A stretch of 64,000 bases of DNA, from contig NC_133120.1 of the NCBI RefSeq assembly GCF_033568475.1, positions 87,252,151 through 87,316,150 of the forward strand, written 5' to 3'. Of the stretch, positions 13,301-28,573 are shown piece after piece (position 1 is the stretch's first letter; the number at the start of each line of letters is the position of its first letter). The translations under genes and the position numbers were made by a program. The notes under the pieces were generated by a model. It made no database searches. It was not told the origin of the DNA and was given only the letters and a program-made list of their open reading frames with translations. The DNA comes from Henckelia pumila (lineage: Eukaryota; Streptophyta; Magnoliopsida; Lamiales; Gesneriaceae).

Positions 13301-13811
13301 TAAGCTTAATTCATCTAAATCTTGTTACTTGAGTCTATCTTTGCATGATGATTGTTGTTCAACGACTCAATTGTTTCTTTGAGCAGATTTGTGTTTTTTA
13401 CTCATTAAAATTTGGCATACTTCACATATCAACTACTATTCTGAGCTCTTTCCATTATCTCAGTTTTCTAACTCTATGATATTCTTTTTTGTCAAGTAGC
13501 ATTGAAAAATATATGAGCTGTCAAGGTTCCTGTTTGTCAAGCATTGGAGCTGATCAACCAGCTGAAGTTGTAGATGATGCCCCAAAACATCTGGTACCAT
13601 TGTTATTTCATGTCCACGAATCCGTCCTTAATTACTTTATTTACTGGAGGACATGAGAAATCCACTTATTAAGTGGACAAAATTTTTATTTTTCCTAATT
13701 GGCTTCCTGCATATCCAGCATCCAGGCGCTTGCTTGTACACAAAGACACCATCTGTGCTTTCTTGCAATGGTTCACATAGGCATACAAAGAGGCTTTGCC
13801 CTTGTGCATAA
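10318..13811 (+). CDS. SPRING (C12orf49/UPF0454) family Cys-rich lumenal membrane protein
   Basis: Eleven small exons: 10318-10406, 10564-10640, 10757-10832, 11191-11263, 11352-11403, 11728-11789, 12142-12208, 13075-13132, 13213-13299, 13500-13593, 13719-13811. They total 828 nt, 275 aa, and every join is GT/AG and in frame. Residues about 9-28 form a hydrophobic signal or anchor (LDLLIIPILILY). The rest is a Cys-rich, probably Golgi/ER-lumenal domain. Its core, CNLVSQCCNSYEYCVSCC, is the diagnostic block of the family, followed by DFCAGRCRHNS and a plant-type tail ending RLCPC. In animals SPRING assists S1P-dependent SREBP activation; plants have S1P but no classical SREBP pathway, so the role here is unknown. 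Without splicing intron 8 the frame would stop at 13134-13136, so that short 80-nt intron matters. Confidence 0.85.
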
Positions 13812-15187
13812 AGAGTCGGCAAAATAATTTTCCCTCTCCACTATTTTCCAAGTTATTTGTTTTCTCGAAGACACTCGCAAAGGGGCTAGGCGCCTAGCAA
13901 TCAACCATGGCAGAGATGGTGAAGGCCAACGGTGATGTTTAACCCTCTCACCAGAAAGTTCCTTTAATATTCGTGTAATTTTCGTTAGTTAAAGGATGCA
14001 TCTTTCAACTTCATATGCTTTAACCACTTAGTTTCGGATGGGATTACACTGGAAAATTTTTTGTAATAACTTCGAACAAGTTTTCGTGTGAACTGTGACG
14101 AAGATGCTAATGAAAGAGTCTGATTGTCTCCGATGCTGTCTGTACTTTGAATAGTTTAATGATATTCGATAAAAACATATTTCGAAATCGAAGAAGTGAA
14201 CCACAATTGAGTTTTACGTTGTATATATAGGAGCTCGATTTTAAGCATGAAGTTTAATGACTACTTTCAAATATTAAGATACAACTGATCCCTTTTTTAA
14301 AAATATCCGGGTTACATATAAATTCAAACAAAATAAAATTCAAATAATAGGCTATGAATGATTATAATAATTAATTATAGGTTTTTATATAACTAGAAGG
14401 AATATCTGTGCGTCGCAATCATCGTATGGTTTGGGATTAGGAGTTAGGACAAACCCAAAAAGCTAGACAATGAATACAGCAAATTATAAAATAAACTTAA
14501 CCTCGAAAATTCCCCTAAAATTATGGAATAAAAGTGCCTCCATTTCAACTTTGTGATGGTTTAGAAATATTAAAATTAATCAACTAAAAAAAAAATAAAT
14601 ATTAAAATTAATATTTATCAAAATTTTATTTAGAAGGTGACCACGTGAGATTGTCTAAAATAGAGTAATTAAAAAAAAGTCACTAGTTTGTCAGGGATTC
14701 AATACTATAGTTACAATTGAAAAGAGTTCATTTTTTAAAATTATATATATTATTAGGCTATTTTTATTTAATTTAATTTAATAAAAACATATATATGTAT
14801 ACATGAAAAAAGGATCACGACCCAGAGAAGAAATGTTCATATCTCTCTTTATATATAAAAAAATATCTCCCCCATTTTTTATTTTGTTAATTGTCTTGAT
14901 GTGATATAAATATTATATTTTTGTTTTCTTTTTATTTTTTTAATTTCGACATTTTAAATTACAAATTAATCCTTAAATATTTTTTACAACTATAATATTT
15001 CTTTCACTTAAATATAAATCAAATTAATTACATACATCAAAACACTAATTTATCATTAATCGTGGTTGTAATTCATGTAATTATTGAAACATTTTATCAA
15101 ATAAAACTCGAAAAAATAAAAACAAAAAATAATGTATAAAATGACATGAATATATGTAATATTTGTTTGTTGTTCCCAAACAAACAA
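13812..15187. other. Convergent intergenic region
   Basis: Holds the 3' ends of the SPRING-like (+) and GUN4 (-) genes. 14230-15150 is strongly A/T-rich with no coding potential. A short motif starting CTAGAAGG at about 14393 with a small inverted repeat is faintly like the Helitron-like ends further right, but it is too weak to call. Confidence 0.4.
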
Positions 15188-15958
15188 CTAAAATGAGTAG
15201 GTTGTCTTAAATGTTCTTCCCAACGGCTTACTGCCATTGCTCTCATCTTCATCTCCTTCTTCTTCCTCGTTATCATCGTCTTCAAAAGCTTTGTGATTCA
15301 GAATACAGTTCAGAAGCTGCGTTCCTCTGAGCGCATTCGTCAATGGCAGATGACCCTCCACCGTATTTTCATCCATATCCCACATGAACTCCGTGGGAAA
15401 AGCCCTGTAATTGAACTGTTCCACTTCCGAGCTTTCCAGCTTCTTCATCCACGCCACTTTCACGAAGAACTTGGTGAAGTCTTTGTTCACTTTCTTCCAT
15501 ATCTTCTTCTGCACACTGTACCCGAATCTTTCGTCGCTGTACTGCCTCCAGAGCTCGTCGATGGCCTTGAGTTCGGATTCTGGGATGAACTGGACCTCGG
15601 AGAAGAACACGTAGCCGCGCTTCTGAGCTGATTCTCCGGCGAGGACGATCACCAGGCGGCGGGTCTCCTCGTCCGCTTGCCGGAAGTTCTGGTCGGAGAG
15701 GTGTTGTCGGAGGAGGTCGAGTGAGATGTTCTGGGAGGTGGCGGTACTGGAGGGGTCGGTGGCGGGTGTGGAATAGGTGGAGGAGGAGATGGGGAAAGTG
15801 GTGGCGCGTGTTAAGGGGATGGTGGATGGTTTGAGGAAGAAAGAAACGTTGTTGGCGGAGGCGGCGGTGGCGGTGGCGGGGGAGGAGTCTGTGGAGGAGT
15901 GGCGGCGGCGGCATGGAGAAGTGTGGTGGGAAATGGGGTTGAAAAGATTGGTGGCCAT
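15188..15958 (-). CDS. GUN4: Tetrapyrrole-binding protein GUN4, chloroplastic
   Basis: Single-exon gene, 256 aa from the ATG at 15958 (an in-frame ATG six codons upstream is possible but MATNLF fits better). Residues 1 to about 70 are Ser/Thr/Ala-rich with few acids, a chloroplast transit peptide. The mature part has a helical N-domain (LDLLRQHLSDQNFRQADEET) and the GUN4 core, including AIDELWRQYSDERFGYSVQ and a porphyrin-binding segment with FPTEFMWDMDENTVEGHLPL. The C-terminus is acidic and ends TTYSF, matching the plant-specific tail whose Ser is phosphorylated in Arabidopsis. GUN4 binds protoporphyrin IX and Mg-protoporphyrin, activates Mg-chelatase through the ChlH subunit, and contributes to plastid-to-nucleus signalling. 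Length matches the family (about 265 aa). The gene is intact. Confidence 0.96.
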   Translation of the reverse strand: MATNLFNPISHHTSPCRRRHSSTDSSPATATAASANNVSFFLKPSTIPLTRATTFPISSSTYSTPATDPSSTATSQNISLDLLRQHLSDQNFRQADEETRRLVIVLAGESAQKRGYVFFSEVQFIPESELKAIDELWRQYSDERFGYSVQKKIWKKVNKDFTKFFVKVAWMKKLESSEVEQFNYRAFPTEFMWDMDENTVEGHLPLTNALRGTQLLNCILNHKAFEDDDNEEEEGDEDESNGSKPLGRTFKTTYSF

Positions 15959-16136
15959 TAGAGTTTGGGGGATCAAGAAATTGCGGGAGAAGTGTAGTGA
16001 AAGTAGTAGAAGGAAGGATTTGAGAGGAGAGATAAGAAATGAGTGAAGAGTGAAAGTTTTAATGTCATCAAGAAAAATAAAAAAGGAGGGATGTGATTGG
16101 CTAGAGATGGGTGAGGTTGGATACTACCCATTACCA

Positions 16137-16160
16137 TAATAATAATAATAATAATAATAT
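16137..16160. repeat. (TAA)n microsatellite
   Basis: Short tandem TAA repeat about 180 bases upstream of the GUN4 start codon, within its presumed promoter. Confidence 0.8.
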
Positions 16161-17066
16161 TTTGCAAATTCTTGTCTTTTTCTATAGCCTTTTATGATTT
16201 AAATCCAATCAATGGTCCCTTGCTATTTGTAACAAGATAATTAATTTAAGATTTTTCATACACAAACTCTAGTCGAACGTTCTCACCATATAGCTGAATG
16301 GGTGGTAATAATCTTGATTATTCAAGGGTTCTATGTACGTTCTTATGTATCAATTAAAAAGTTTCTACGAAATCATTAGATATCTGCAGAGTAAAGAATT
16401 TCGATTAAGAATATCTCGAGACAAATTAAATGAAGTTAAGATGCAATTTATATGGAATGTATGAAATTATGGCTTCTGGCATTCTCAAGAACTGAATTGG
16501 TGGATGTTATAGATTAATGAAGTAATAAAATATTTTTACGGTCTTAATTATGTCATAAGTTGCTATCAAGTCCATTTCGAACATGTATCAAAATAGGATC
16601 CATAGATATATTTTTAGGGCTCACTACGTGCATGAAATTGAAATTTAACAGGACAATTTTTTGGATGATCTTGGTTTCAAAATCCATGAATGAAAATCAT
16701 GGAAATTAAGCGATTTTTTTACTAAACGAGGCCGTTCATGAATCTGCACAAAAAAAGGTTTCAAACTTTTTTGTGCGCATTAACTAAGACAAATTGATGA
16801 ATTCATGTGTTTTTTGCAACTTTATTTCATGATGGACACATCATAATACCACGATAACTTTTTCCATAACATCGCTCCTATTTTTTGAAGACGATCTTAA
16901 ACATTTTCCATATCACATTAATTCTATATGTTAATTGATATATATCCTACACATGAGAAATTAGGGAAGGGATGAAGTACTACATAATCTTGTATTCATC
17001 TTGAGTTGGTTCAAGACAGACAAGATCTTTGATGAAAGATTTACGAGCCGACCCCTAGACGTACGA

Positions 17067-17098
17067 TTCTTTTCTTTTCTTTTCTTTTCTTTTCTCTT
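17067..17098. repeat. (TTTTC)n microsatellite
   Basis: About six pentamer repeats in the 3' flank of the CPK gene. Confidence 0.8.
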
Positions 17099-17422
17099 TT
17101 GAGGACAACATATCTTATTTATCATTAACAACCAAGCAAGTTTTGAAGCTTCAGTCAGAAAAACAAAACAATACAAAAACAACAAGTAAATGGTTCCAGC
17201 ACTCTTCCCTGTTGTATTTAACTTTATTCATTTTAAGCATAAAAATTAACCTTGTTATGTTGCATAAATAATAAAGAAATCCCAATCCCAGGAAAATTTT
17301 CACTATACAAGAACGAGTAATGGTTATTAAAATAACAAAATTAACCATAACTTCACTAATATTTTTTCCCTTATATATATGTATATATATCCCAACAACA
17401 TGGAGCTTGAAAACAAAGGAGA

Positions 17423-20628
<3,206 letters not shown>

Positions 20629-20954
20629 GGGATCGGGGTTGGGATTGATCGGTTAATGGTTTCTTTGTCTTTGATTATTCTGTCAACCCTTCTTCATGGT
20701 TTTTTATGTTTTTGATGTCCCAAGGGAACCAAAAAAAATAAGGTGCGAAGTTTTACACACAAAGAAAAAGGAAAGAGGGAGATCCCTTGTTTCTTGGATA
20801 TAGAACCAACTTTTGTATAAGGTTGGTTTGATTATTGGCCTTGCTTGTGCTCTCCGGGTTTAGCTCATATCCCTTGAATCTTTTTCCCCTCCTTTTTTCT
20901 TACCTCTAATAAATATAAATAATAAATAAATAAATACATATGCATACGTAACAT
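20629..20954. other. CPK upstream region
   Basis: Presumed leader and proximal promoter of the CPK gene on the minus strand. It ends where dispersed repeat sequence begins at about 20955, so little unique upstream DNA remains. Confidence 0.45.
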
Positions 20955-21401
20955 ACACACATATTGCTGATTGATTTTCTTTATTTTATTATTTTGGTGG
21001 ACTGAATAGTTGAAGACACGTACTATCAGATCTCGGTCTGCCAGAACTATTAAAGTTCAAGCAAAGAAAAATTTTAGAAAACAGTTTAAAGATTATTTTG
21101 TGATAGCAAAAACGAAGATGTCGAGTGAGTTAAAACTGATTCAGGAAACTCAGCGTATCACTTCTGCAATTGAGAACTAGACTTCGCAGTTGTCCCAACT
21201 ACGTTTGAACTTCACCAATAACACAATGATATCTGGTTTGATACTCTAGTCGACTTGTTTCTTACTTTTCAATTTTTTCATACATTTGATTTTCTCTTAT
21301 CTTATTATTTTGGTGGAATAAACCAAGTCGAGTTATCTTTTTCCTTCTAATTTTTTTAAAATTATAGAATAATCAAGTGATATTTTATATGAGATAATTC
21401 A

Positions 21402-21500
<99 letters not shown>

Positions 21501-21809
21501 CGGGGCAGGTTCGGGATGGAGATAGCATCCTTATACTCGCCCCAATATGATTCGGGGATTTTTTGAAAATTCCCAAAATCAAACCCATACCCAAAAAATC
21601 TCCGCCATACTCGCCCAGTTTCGGATTTTCTTCGCGGGTCCCCGAAATCGTGGGAAAAATTGTCATCCCTGTTAACAACTATAGATGGTAAGACGGTGAT
21701 GGTGAACATATCCAATTTGTTTGCTTCTCCGTCCCAATTATATAGTCCTCGTTTCCTTTCGTCCATTCCAAATATATAGTTCACTTTTCACATTTAATGA
21801 ACCGTTATA

Positions 21810-21815
<6 letters not shown>
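20955..21815 (+). repeat. Dispersed repeat family R, copy a (5' truncated)
   Basis: Shares with five other places the order: TTTATTATTTTGGTGG, a 61-codon frame, an (ATT)n tract, a G/C-rich block (GGGTTCGGGATGGAGATAG and a CGCGGGTCCCCGAA-like run), then a segment ending TTTAATGAACCGTTATAC. The frame here (about 21069-21249) is broken by an in-frame TAG. It starts within the unit and ends in a (TA)n tract. Confidence 0.8.
21403..21500. repeat. (ATT)n microsatellite inside repeat R copy a
   Basis: About 32 trinucleotide repeats with a single interruption. Similar long tracts occur at the same place in other copies, so expansion is a property of the family. Confidence 0.9.
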
Positions 21816-21850
<35 letters not shown>

Positions 21851-21852
<2 letters not shown>

Positions 21853-23067
21853 TAGAAAACATGCACGTGCATTGCACGTGGAAAATACAATGGAGTAATT
21901 AAAATTCGAAACAAACTAAAATAAAAACTCGAGTAAGACAATCTCAAAAGTCAACTTTGTGAGAATGATTTCTTATTTTGGTCATGCATTAAAAATTATT
22001 AATTATTATGTCAAAAGTATTATTTTTATTGTAAATATGAACAAGATTGACTGGACTCAAGGATAAAGATCCATGAGACAATTCACAAAAAACCTACGCC
22101 AAAATTAATTAACTCAATAAAAGATAACAATAGTATTAAATTTCAACAATTCATGTTTACTCAAATTATCCAATTTAGAAAAAATATTTTTTTAAAAATA
22201 AAATTTTTGAACTACTAAAATTTCTCATATTCTTATCATAATGATCTTTTACCATGTTTTATTAAATTAATTTATAAATTTAAAATCACAAGAGAGGAAA
22301 AATATTTTTTTTGGTTCATTAATTTGTATATTTTTTTTGGGTCCATTTACTTTTTAAAATTTTGTTTAGGTACATTAACTTTTAATTTTCGATGATTTTG
22401 TTTCAATTGCTGACATGACATCTTAACACGTCAATATTTTCCGATGTCTTGTCATCATTTTCAGATGTCATATCAGCATTTTTTGGTGTCACATCAACAG
22501 TTGGACCAAAATCACTGAAAATTAAAAGTTAGTGTACCAAAACCAAAATTTGAAAAGTTCATGGATCAAAACAAAAATAAACAAGTTAATGAACAAAAAA
22601 AATTATTTTTCCCACAAGAAAACATTGGTTGAAAAAATTATTACAAATTAGAAAATTAGAAACTATAAAAAAAATCATATCAAAATGATATTTTATTTAG
22701 GCTGGGACATTATAGAGTCTGTGCTACTAAACCAAATTTTTTAAAGGTACGTAAGTTCTGACTGAGATATCCAACTGAGTATGCATCTTTATATGTTGCA
22801 GTATTATCTGTCATATGATACATGATTATCATGTATATGAACATGTGTTAATCACGTTGAGCTTGATATCCCTTGAGATAGTCAGTTGAGTATGGTCGCT
22901 CAGGTCTTATTTCTTGTAAACGTGTGACACCCGCTGGATCCATAGAACAACAGGTGCCCAGGACAGTGTATGTTCAAGATCACGGTCAGTATTTGTGGCG
23001 TCCAATGGATTTTTGGAACATCGAGCTCATACTGGGTGCCTACACTCTAAGCACGAGTTCCATTTTT
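21851..23067 (-). mobile_element. Helitron-like repeat, tandem copy 1
   Basis: About 1.22 kb without coding capacity. Read on the minus strand it ends with the inverted repeat CACGTGCA-A-TGCACGTG, then eight bases and CTAG followed by T. This is the form of a Helitron 3' terminus (short hairpin, about ten bases, CTRR, insertion before T). It abuts a (TA)n tract. No convincing 5' TC end was found, so classification rests on one terminus. Confidence 0.5.
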
Positions 23068-23087
23068 ATATATATATATATATATAT

Positions 23088-24307
23088 ACTAGAAAACATG
23101 CACGTGCATTGCACGTGGAAAATACAATGGAGTAATTAAAATTCGAAACAAACTAAAATAAAAACTCGAGTAAGACAATCTCAAAAGTCAACTTTGTGAG
23201 AATGATTTCTTATTTTGGTCACGCATGAAAAATTATTAATTCTTATGTCAAAAATATTATTTTTATTGTAAATATGAACAAGATTGACTGGACTCAAGGA
23301 TAAAGATCCATGAGACAATTCACAAAAAACCTACGCCAAAATTAATTAACTCAATAAAAGATAACAACAATAGTATTAAATTTCAAAAATTCATGTTTAC
23401 TCAAATTATCCAATTTAGAAAAAATATTTTTTTAAAAATAAAATTTTTGAACTACTAAATTTTCTCATATTCTTATCATAATGATCTTTTACCATGTTTT
23501 ATTAAATTAATTTATAAATTTAAAATCACAAGAGAGGAAAAATATTTTTTTTGGTTCATTAATTTGTATATTTTTTTTGGGTCCATTTACTTTTTAAAAT
23601 TTTGTTTAGGTACATTAAATTTTAATTTTCGATGATTTTGGTTCAATTGCTGACATGACATCTTAACACGTCAATATTTTCCGATGTCTTGTCATCATTT
23701 TCAGATGTCATATCAGCATTTTTCGGTGTCACATCAACAGTTAGACCAAAATCACTGAAAATTAAAAGTTAGTGTACCAAAACCAAAATTTGAAAAGTTC
23801 ATGGATCAAAACAAAAATAAACAAGTTAATGAACAAAAAAAATTATTTTTCCCACAAGAAAACATTGGTTGAAAAAATTATTACAAATTAGAAAATTAGA
23901 AACTATAAAAAAAATCATATCAAAATGATATTTTATTTAGGCTGGGACATTATAGAGTCTGTGCTACTAAAGCAAATTTTTTAAAGGTACGTAAGTTCTG
24001 ACTGAGATATCCAACTGAGTATGCATCTTTATATGTTGCAGTATTATCTGTCATATGATACATGATTATCATGTATATGAACATGTGTTAATCACGTTGA
24101 GCTTGATATCCCTTGAGATAGTCAGTTGAGTATGGTCGCTCAGGTCTTATTTCTTGTAAACGTGTGACACCCGCTGGATCCATAGAACAACAGGTGCCCA
24201 GGACAGTGTATGTTCAAGATCACGGTCAGTATTTGTGGCGTCCAATAGATTTTTGGAACATCGAGCTCATACTGGGTGCCTACACTCTAAGCACGAGTTC
24301 CATTTTT
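23088..24307 (-). mobile_element. Helitron-like repeat, tandem copy 2
   Basis: Direct repeat of 21851-23067, offset 1237 bases, nearly identical apart from scattered substitutions and small indels. The copies are separated only by a (TA)n spacer (23068-23087). It has the same terminal hairpin and CTAG as copy 1. The right end runs into a poly-T stretch. Confidence 0.6.
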
Positions 24308-27300
24308 TTTTTTTATCACGATTTACCAAAGTAGTCCTGCTAATTGCATTGCATATAAAACTGTGTACTCATACATTACGTACTTAACAATTTCACTCAT
24401 GTCCTTGCTTCTATCATGGATACCACATTCGATAGTGCAACTTGTAAGTTGTTCAGGAGGTTAACCAATGTTCAGTCAATTACGATGGCCTAGAGCAGAG
24501 GGCACCATTGGTTTTAATATTAAGAATATTTTTACTTTGTATTGTAATTCGATTGGGATGTATAATTAATTATCAAGTTTTTTGTTATATTCAGATATTT
24601 ATATGTTAATATTATAATTAAGTTAATTATATGTTTATCGAGTGATTAGAAGTGGATCCCGGACGTGAGGAACATAAGTTAAAGTAATTAGAATTATAAA
24701 AAAATAAAATAAAAGAACAACTCATGTAAGACGATTTCACAAGTCAATGTTATGAGATATATTTCTTATTTAGGTCACACATGAAAAAATATGAATTTTA
24801 TTTGTAAATATCAACAGGATTGGCTCGTCTTAAGGATAAAAATGCATGAGACCGTCTCACAAAATACCTATTCAAAAATTAATTAACTTAACAGAAGATA
24901 ATGAAAATAATACAAAACATAAAAAAAAATAAGATATCGAAAACCAAGAAATATGATATAGTTGATATTATCATTTAAATATATAATTTATTCATATAAT
25001 TTATGGTTAATGACCAAAGGTAGAATAAAGATCGGTTTAGAAAATTAAAAACTCTGAAAAAAAGCATATAACTTTTATATTTACACATAATTCGTGGCTA
25101 TTTCTACAAATAAAATAAAGAAACTATAGAATTATAAAATTTAAAAAAATCATATCACGACGATATTTTATCATGTTTCATTAAGTAAACGATAAATTTA
25201 ATTAAAATATTTTTGTTGCAGATCGATTTTTTTAGACACATTAGTTGTAGGCACAAAATATTGGATGCATCAAAATTTACTTAAGCACATATAGTTCTGG
25301 CTTTATTTTTAAAATAATCATTGGTCATAAAGACACAGTGTGATAAAAAAAATCAAACAAACAATGTCAAAACAAAAAAATTAATGAGAAAAAGAGAACA
25401 AAACAATTAATTCTAGCCTTATTTTAAAAATAATCAATGGACTTGTTAAAAATAAAGTGTTATGAAAAAACAACAAATAAACAATACACAAAATAATTAA
25501 TGAGGAAATAAAAAACAATTCAGTTAATTTATAAATGTAAATTTTAAAATAATATTGGTTGCAAAATTTTTTATTTAAAAACATAATTTTTAATTAACAA
25601 TCACAACTAAAGAAATAAATAATAATAATTCAAATAGAAACAAAAAAGATAGCTCATATTAATTTTTCACCATTTTCTATGCAAGTAATGTATTAACATA
25701 AACCATATAAATTAAATAAATTAATTAGAAGACACAAAGAAACATCATTAAATAAATTCATTAAACAAACAAGAGCATGTTTGTAAATTCACAAAGAAAC
25801 TTGCATATTTTTCACCATTTTTATCCAAGTAATGTATAAATATAAACCATATAAATTAAAAAATGGAACTTGCATATTTATATATAATAATATAAATTAA
25901 ATTAATTAGAAAGTAATAAAGAAAAATTCATTATTTATTAAGTTATTAAACACACAAGGGCATGCTTGTAAATTCACAATGAAACTTGCATATAAATTTA
26001 ATTAAACTATTTTGGTTGCAGATCGATTTTTTTAGACACATTAGTTGTAGCCACAAAACATTGGATGCATCAAAATTTACTTAAGCACATAGTTCTAGCT
26101 TTATTTTTAAAATAATCATTGGTTATAAAGACAAAGTGTGATAAAAAAAATAATCAAACAAACAATATCAAAACAGAAAAAATAATGAGAAAAAGAGAAC
26201 AAAACAATTAATTCTAGCCTTATATTAAAAATAATCAATGGACTTGTTAAAAATAAAGTGTTATGAAAAAACAAAAAACAAACAATGAACAAAATAATTA
26301 ATGAAGAAATAAAAAAAACAATATAATTCAGTTAATTTGTAAATGTAAATTGAAAAATAATATTGGCTGCAAAAAAATTTTATTTGAAAACATAAGTTTT
26401 AATTAACAACCACAAATAAAGAAATAAAAAATAAGAATTCAAATAGAAACAAAAAAAGATTGCTCATATTAATTTTTTACCATATTTTATGTAAGTAATG
26501 TATAAACATAAACCATATAAATTAAATAAATTAATTAGAAAGATACAAAGAAACATCATTAATTAAATTCATTAAACAAACAATGAGATGTTTGTAAATT
26601 CACAAGGAAACTTGCATATTTTTTCACTATGTTTATCCAAGTAATGTATAAATATAAACCATATAAATTAAACAATGGAACTTGCATATTTATGTATAAT
26701 AATATAAATTAAATTAATTGTTGGAAAGTAATAAATAAACCTCATTAATTAAATTCACAATTCAAAATCCCATATTTATATATAGAAGATATGTTTATCC
26801 AAGTAATGTATAAATATAAACCATATAAATTAAACAATGGAACTTGCATATTTATATATAATAATATAAATTAAATTAATTAAAAAGTAATAAAGAAACC
26901 TCATTAATTATTAAGCTATTAAACACACAAGGACATACTTGTAAATTCACAATTCAAACTCCCATATTTATATATAGATAATATAAATTAAATTAATTAA
27001 AAAGTAATAAAGAAACCTCATTAATTATTAAGCTATTAAACACACAAGGCATACTTGTAAATTCACAATTCAAACTCCCATATTTATATATAGATAGATA
27101 GATTAAACAATGGAACTTGCATATTTATGTATAATAATATAAATTAAATTAATTGGAAAGTAATAAATAAACCTCATTAATTAAATTCACAATTCAAAAT
27201 CTCATATTTATATATAGAAGATATGTTTATCCAAGTAATGTATAAATATAAACCATATAAATTAAACAATGGAACTTGCATATTTATATATAATAATATA

Positions 27301-27634
27301 AATTAAATTAATTAAAAAATAATAAAGAAACCTCATTAATTATTAAGCTATTAAACACACAAGGGCATGCTTGTAAATTCACAATTCAAACATAAATTAA
27401 TTAGAAAGATACAAAGAAACATCATTAATTAAATTCATTAAACAAACAAGGAGATTTTTGTAAATTCACAAGGGAACTTGCATATTTATATATTATATAT
27501 AATAATATAAATTAAATTAATTAAAAAGTAATAAAGAAATCTCATTAATTATTAAGCTATTAAACACACAAGGGCGTGCTTGTAAATTCACAATTCAAAC
27601 TCTCATGTTTATATATATATATATATATATATAT
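24308..27634. repeat. A/T-rich complex satellite-like block
   Basis: Very A/T-rich and non-coding. 24650-25190 is a diverged relative of the first third of the Helitron-like unit. A segment of about 800 bases (from about 25193) is repeated from about 25995; both contain a GATCGATTTTTTTAGACACA-like stretch. From about 26630 to 27605 a smaller unit of 100-190 bases recurs about six times, each with GGAACTTGCATATTTAT and TTGTAAATTCACAATTCAA. It ends in (TA)n at 27607-27634. No genes are seen. Confidence 0.7.
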
Positions 27635-28499
27635 ATCATATTTAATGTGTAAAATATAATTGTATAATTTGTTTTTCTAATATCATTAAACAAGTGTGTG
27701 TTAGGAAATTTCTAGTTTCAATTGTTTTGTCAATAACATTCTTAATATGTGTTAAAAAAACAAAGTTGATTGTATTTGAGATGAAGTGAGTATGTTTCAT
27801 GAACTTGATTTTTTGAGTTGATTCCTGATTTGGTAGTTGGTACATGTAATATATTAATTCGTTTAAATTTATATATTTCATTAAATTAATAATAATAAAT
27901 GTTCATGAATGAAGACAAGAGTTGAAAAAGTATCATTTGCTGATTGGGTGCTTTTACATTGAAAAGAGATTGAGAAAGCATATAAAAATTTTCAATCAGA
28001 TTTCCAGATAATCAACGCCTCAAGAACGATCTGGTGAGATTCTCTATTTGACTTGATTGTAGATTTATTTTCTTTATTTTATTATTTTGGTGGACTGAAT
28101 AGTTCAAGACATGTACTATCAGATCTCGGCCTGCCAGAACTATTAAAGCCCAGACAATGAAAAATTTTAGAAAACAGTTTGAAGATTATTTTGTGATAGC
28201 AAAAATGAAGATGTCGAGTGAGTTAAAACTGATGCAGGAAACTCAGCGTATCACTTCTGCAATTGAGAACAAGACTTCGCAGTTGTCCCAACTACGTTCG
28301 AACTTCACAAATAACACAATGATATTTGGTTTGATACTCTAGTCGACTTGTTTCTTACTTTTCAATTTTGTCATACATTTGATTTTCTCTTATCTTATTA
28401 TTTTGGTGTACTAAACCAAGTCGAGTTCTCTTTTTCCATCTAAAATTTTTAAAATTATAGAATAATCAAGTGATATTTATATGATATAATTCAGATTCA

Positions 28500-28573
<74 letters not shown>

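Larger units (their letters stand above)
15959..17422. other. GUN4 upstream region and CPK 3' flank
   Basis: Both flanking genes are on the minus strand, so the left part is the GUN4 promoter and the right part the CPK 3' untranslated region and spacer. It contains a (TAA)n tract at about 16137-16160 and a (TTTTC)n tract near 17067-17098. No gene is seen. Confidence 0.45.

Noticed and set aside
15369-15914. 181-codon reading frame on the minus strand in another frame of GUN4
   Set aside because: It overlaps GUN4 completely, is rich in Pro/Arg/His as expected from a shifted G/C-rich frame, and has no domain.
21385-21678. Poly-asparagine protein (also 30065-30358)
   Set aside because: Translation of the (ATT)n microsatellite on the minus strand; not a gene.
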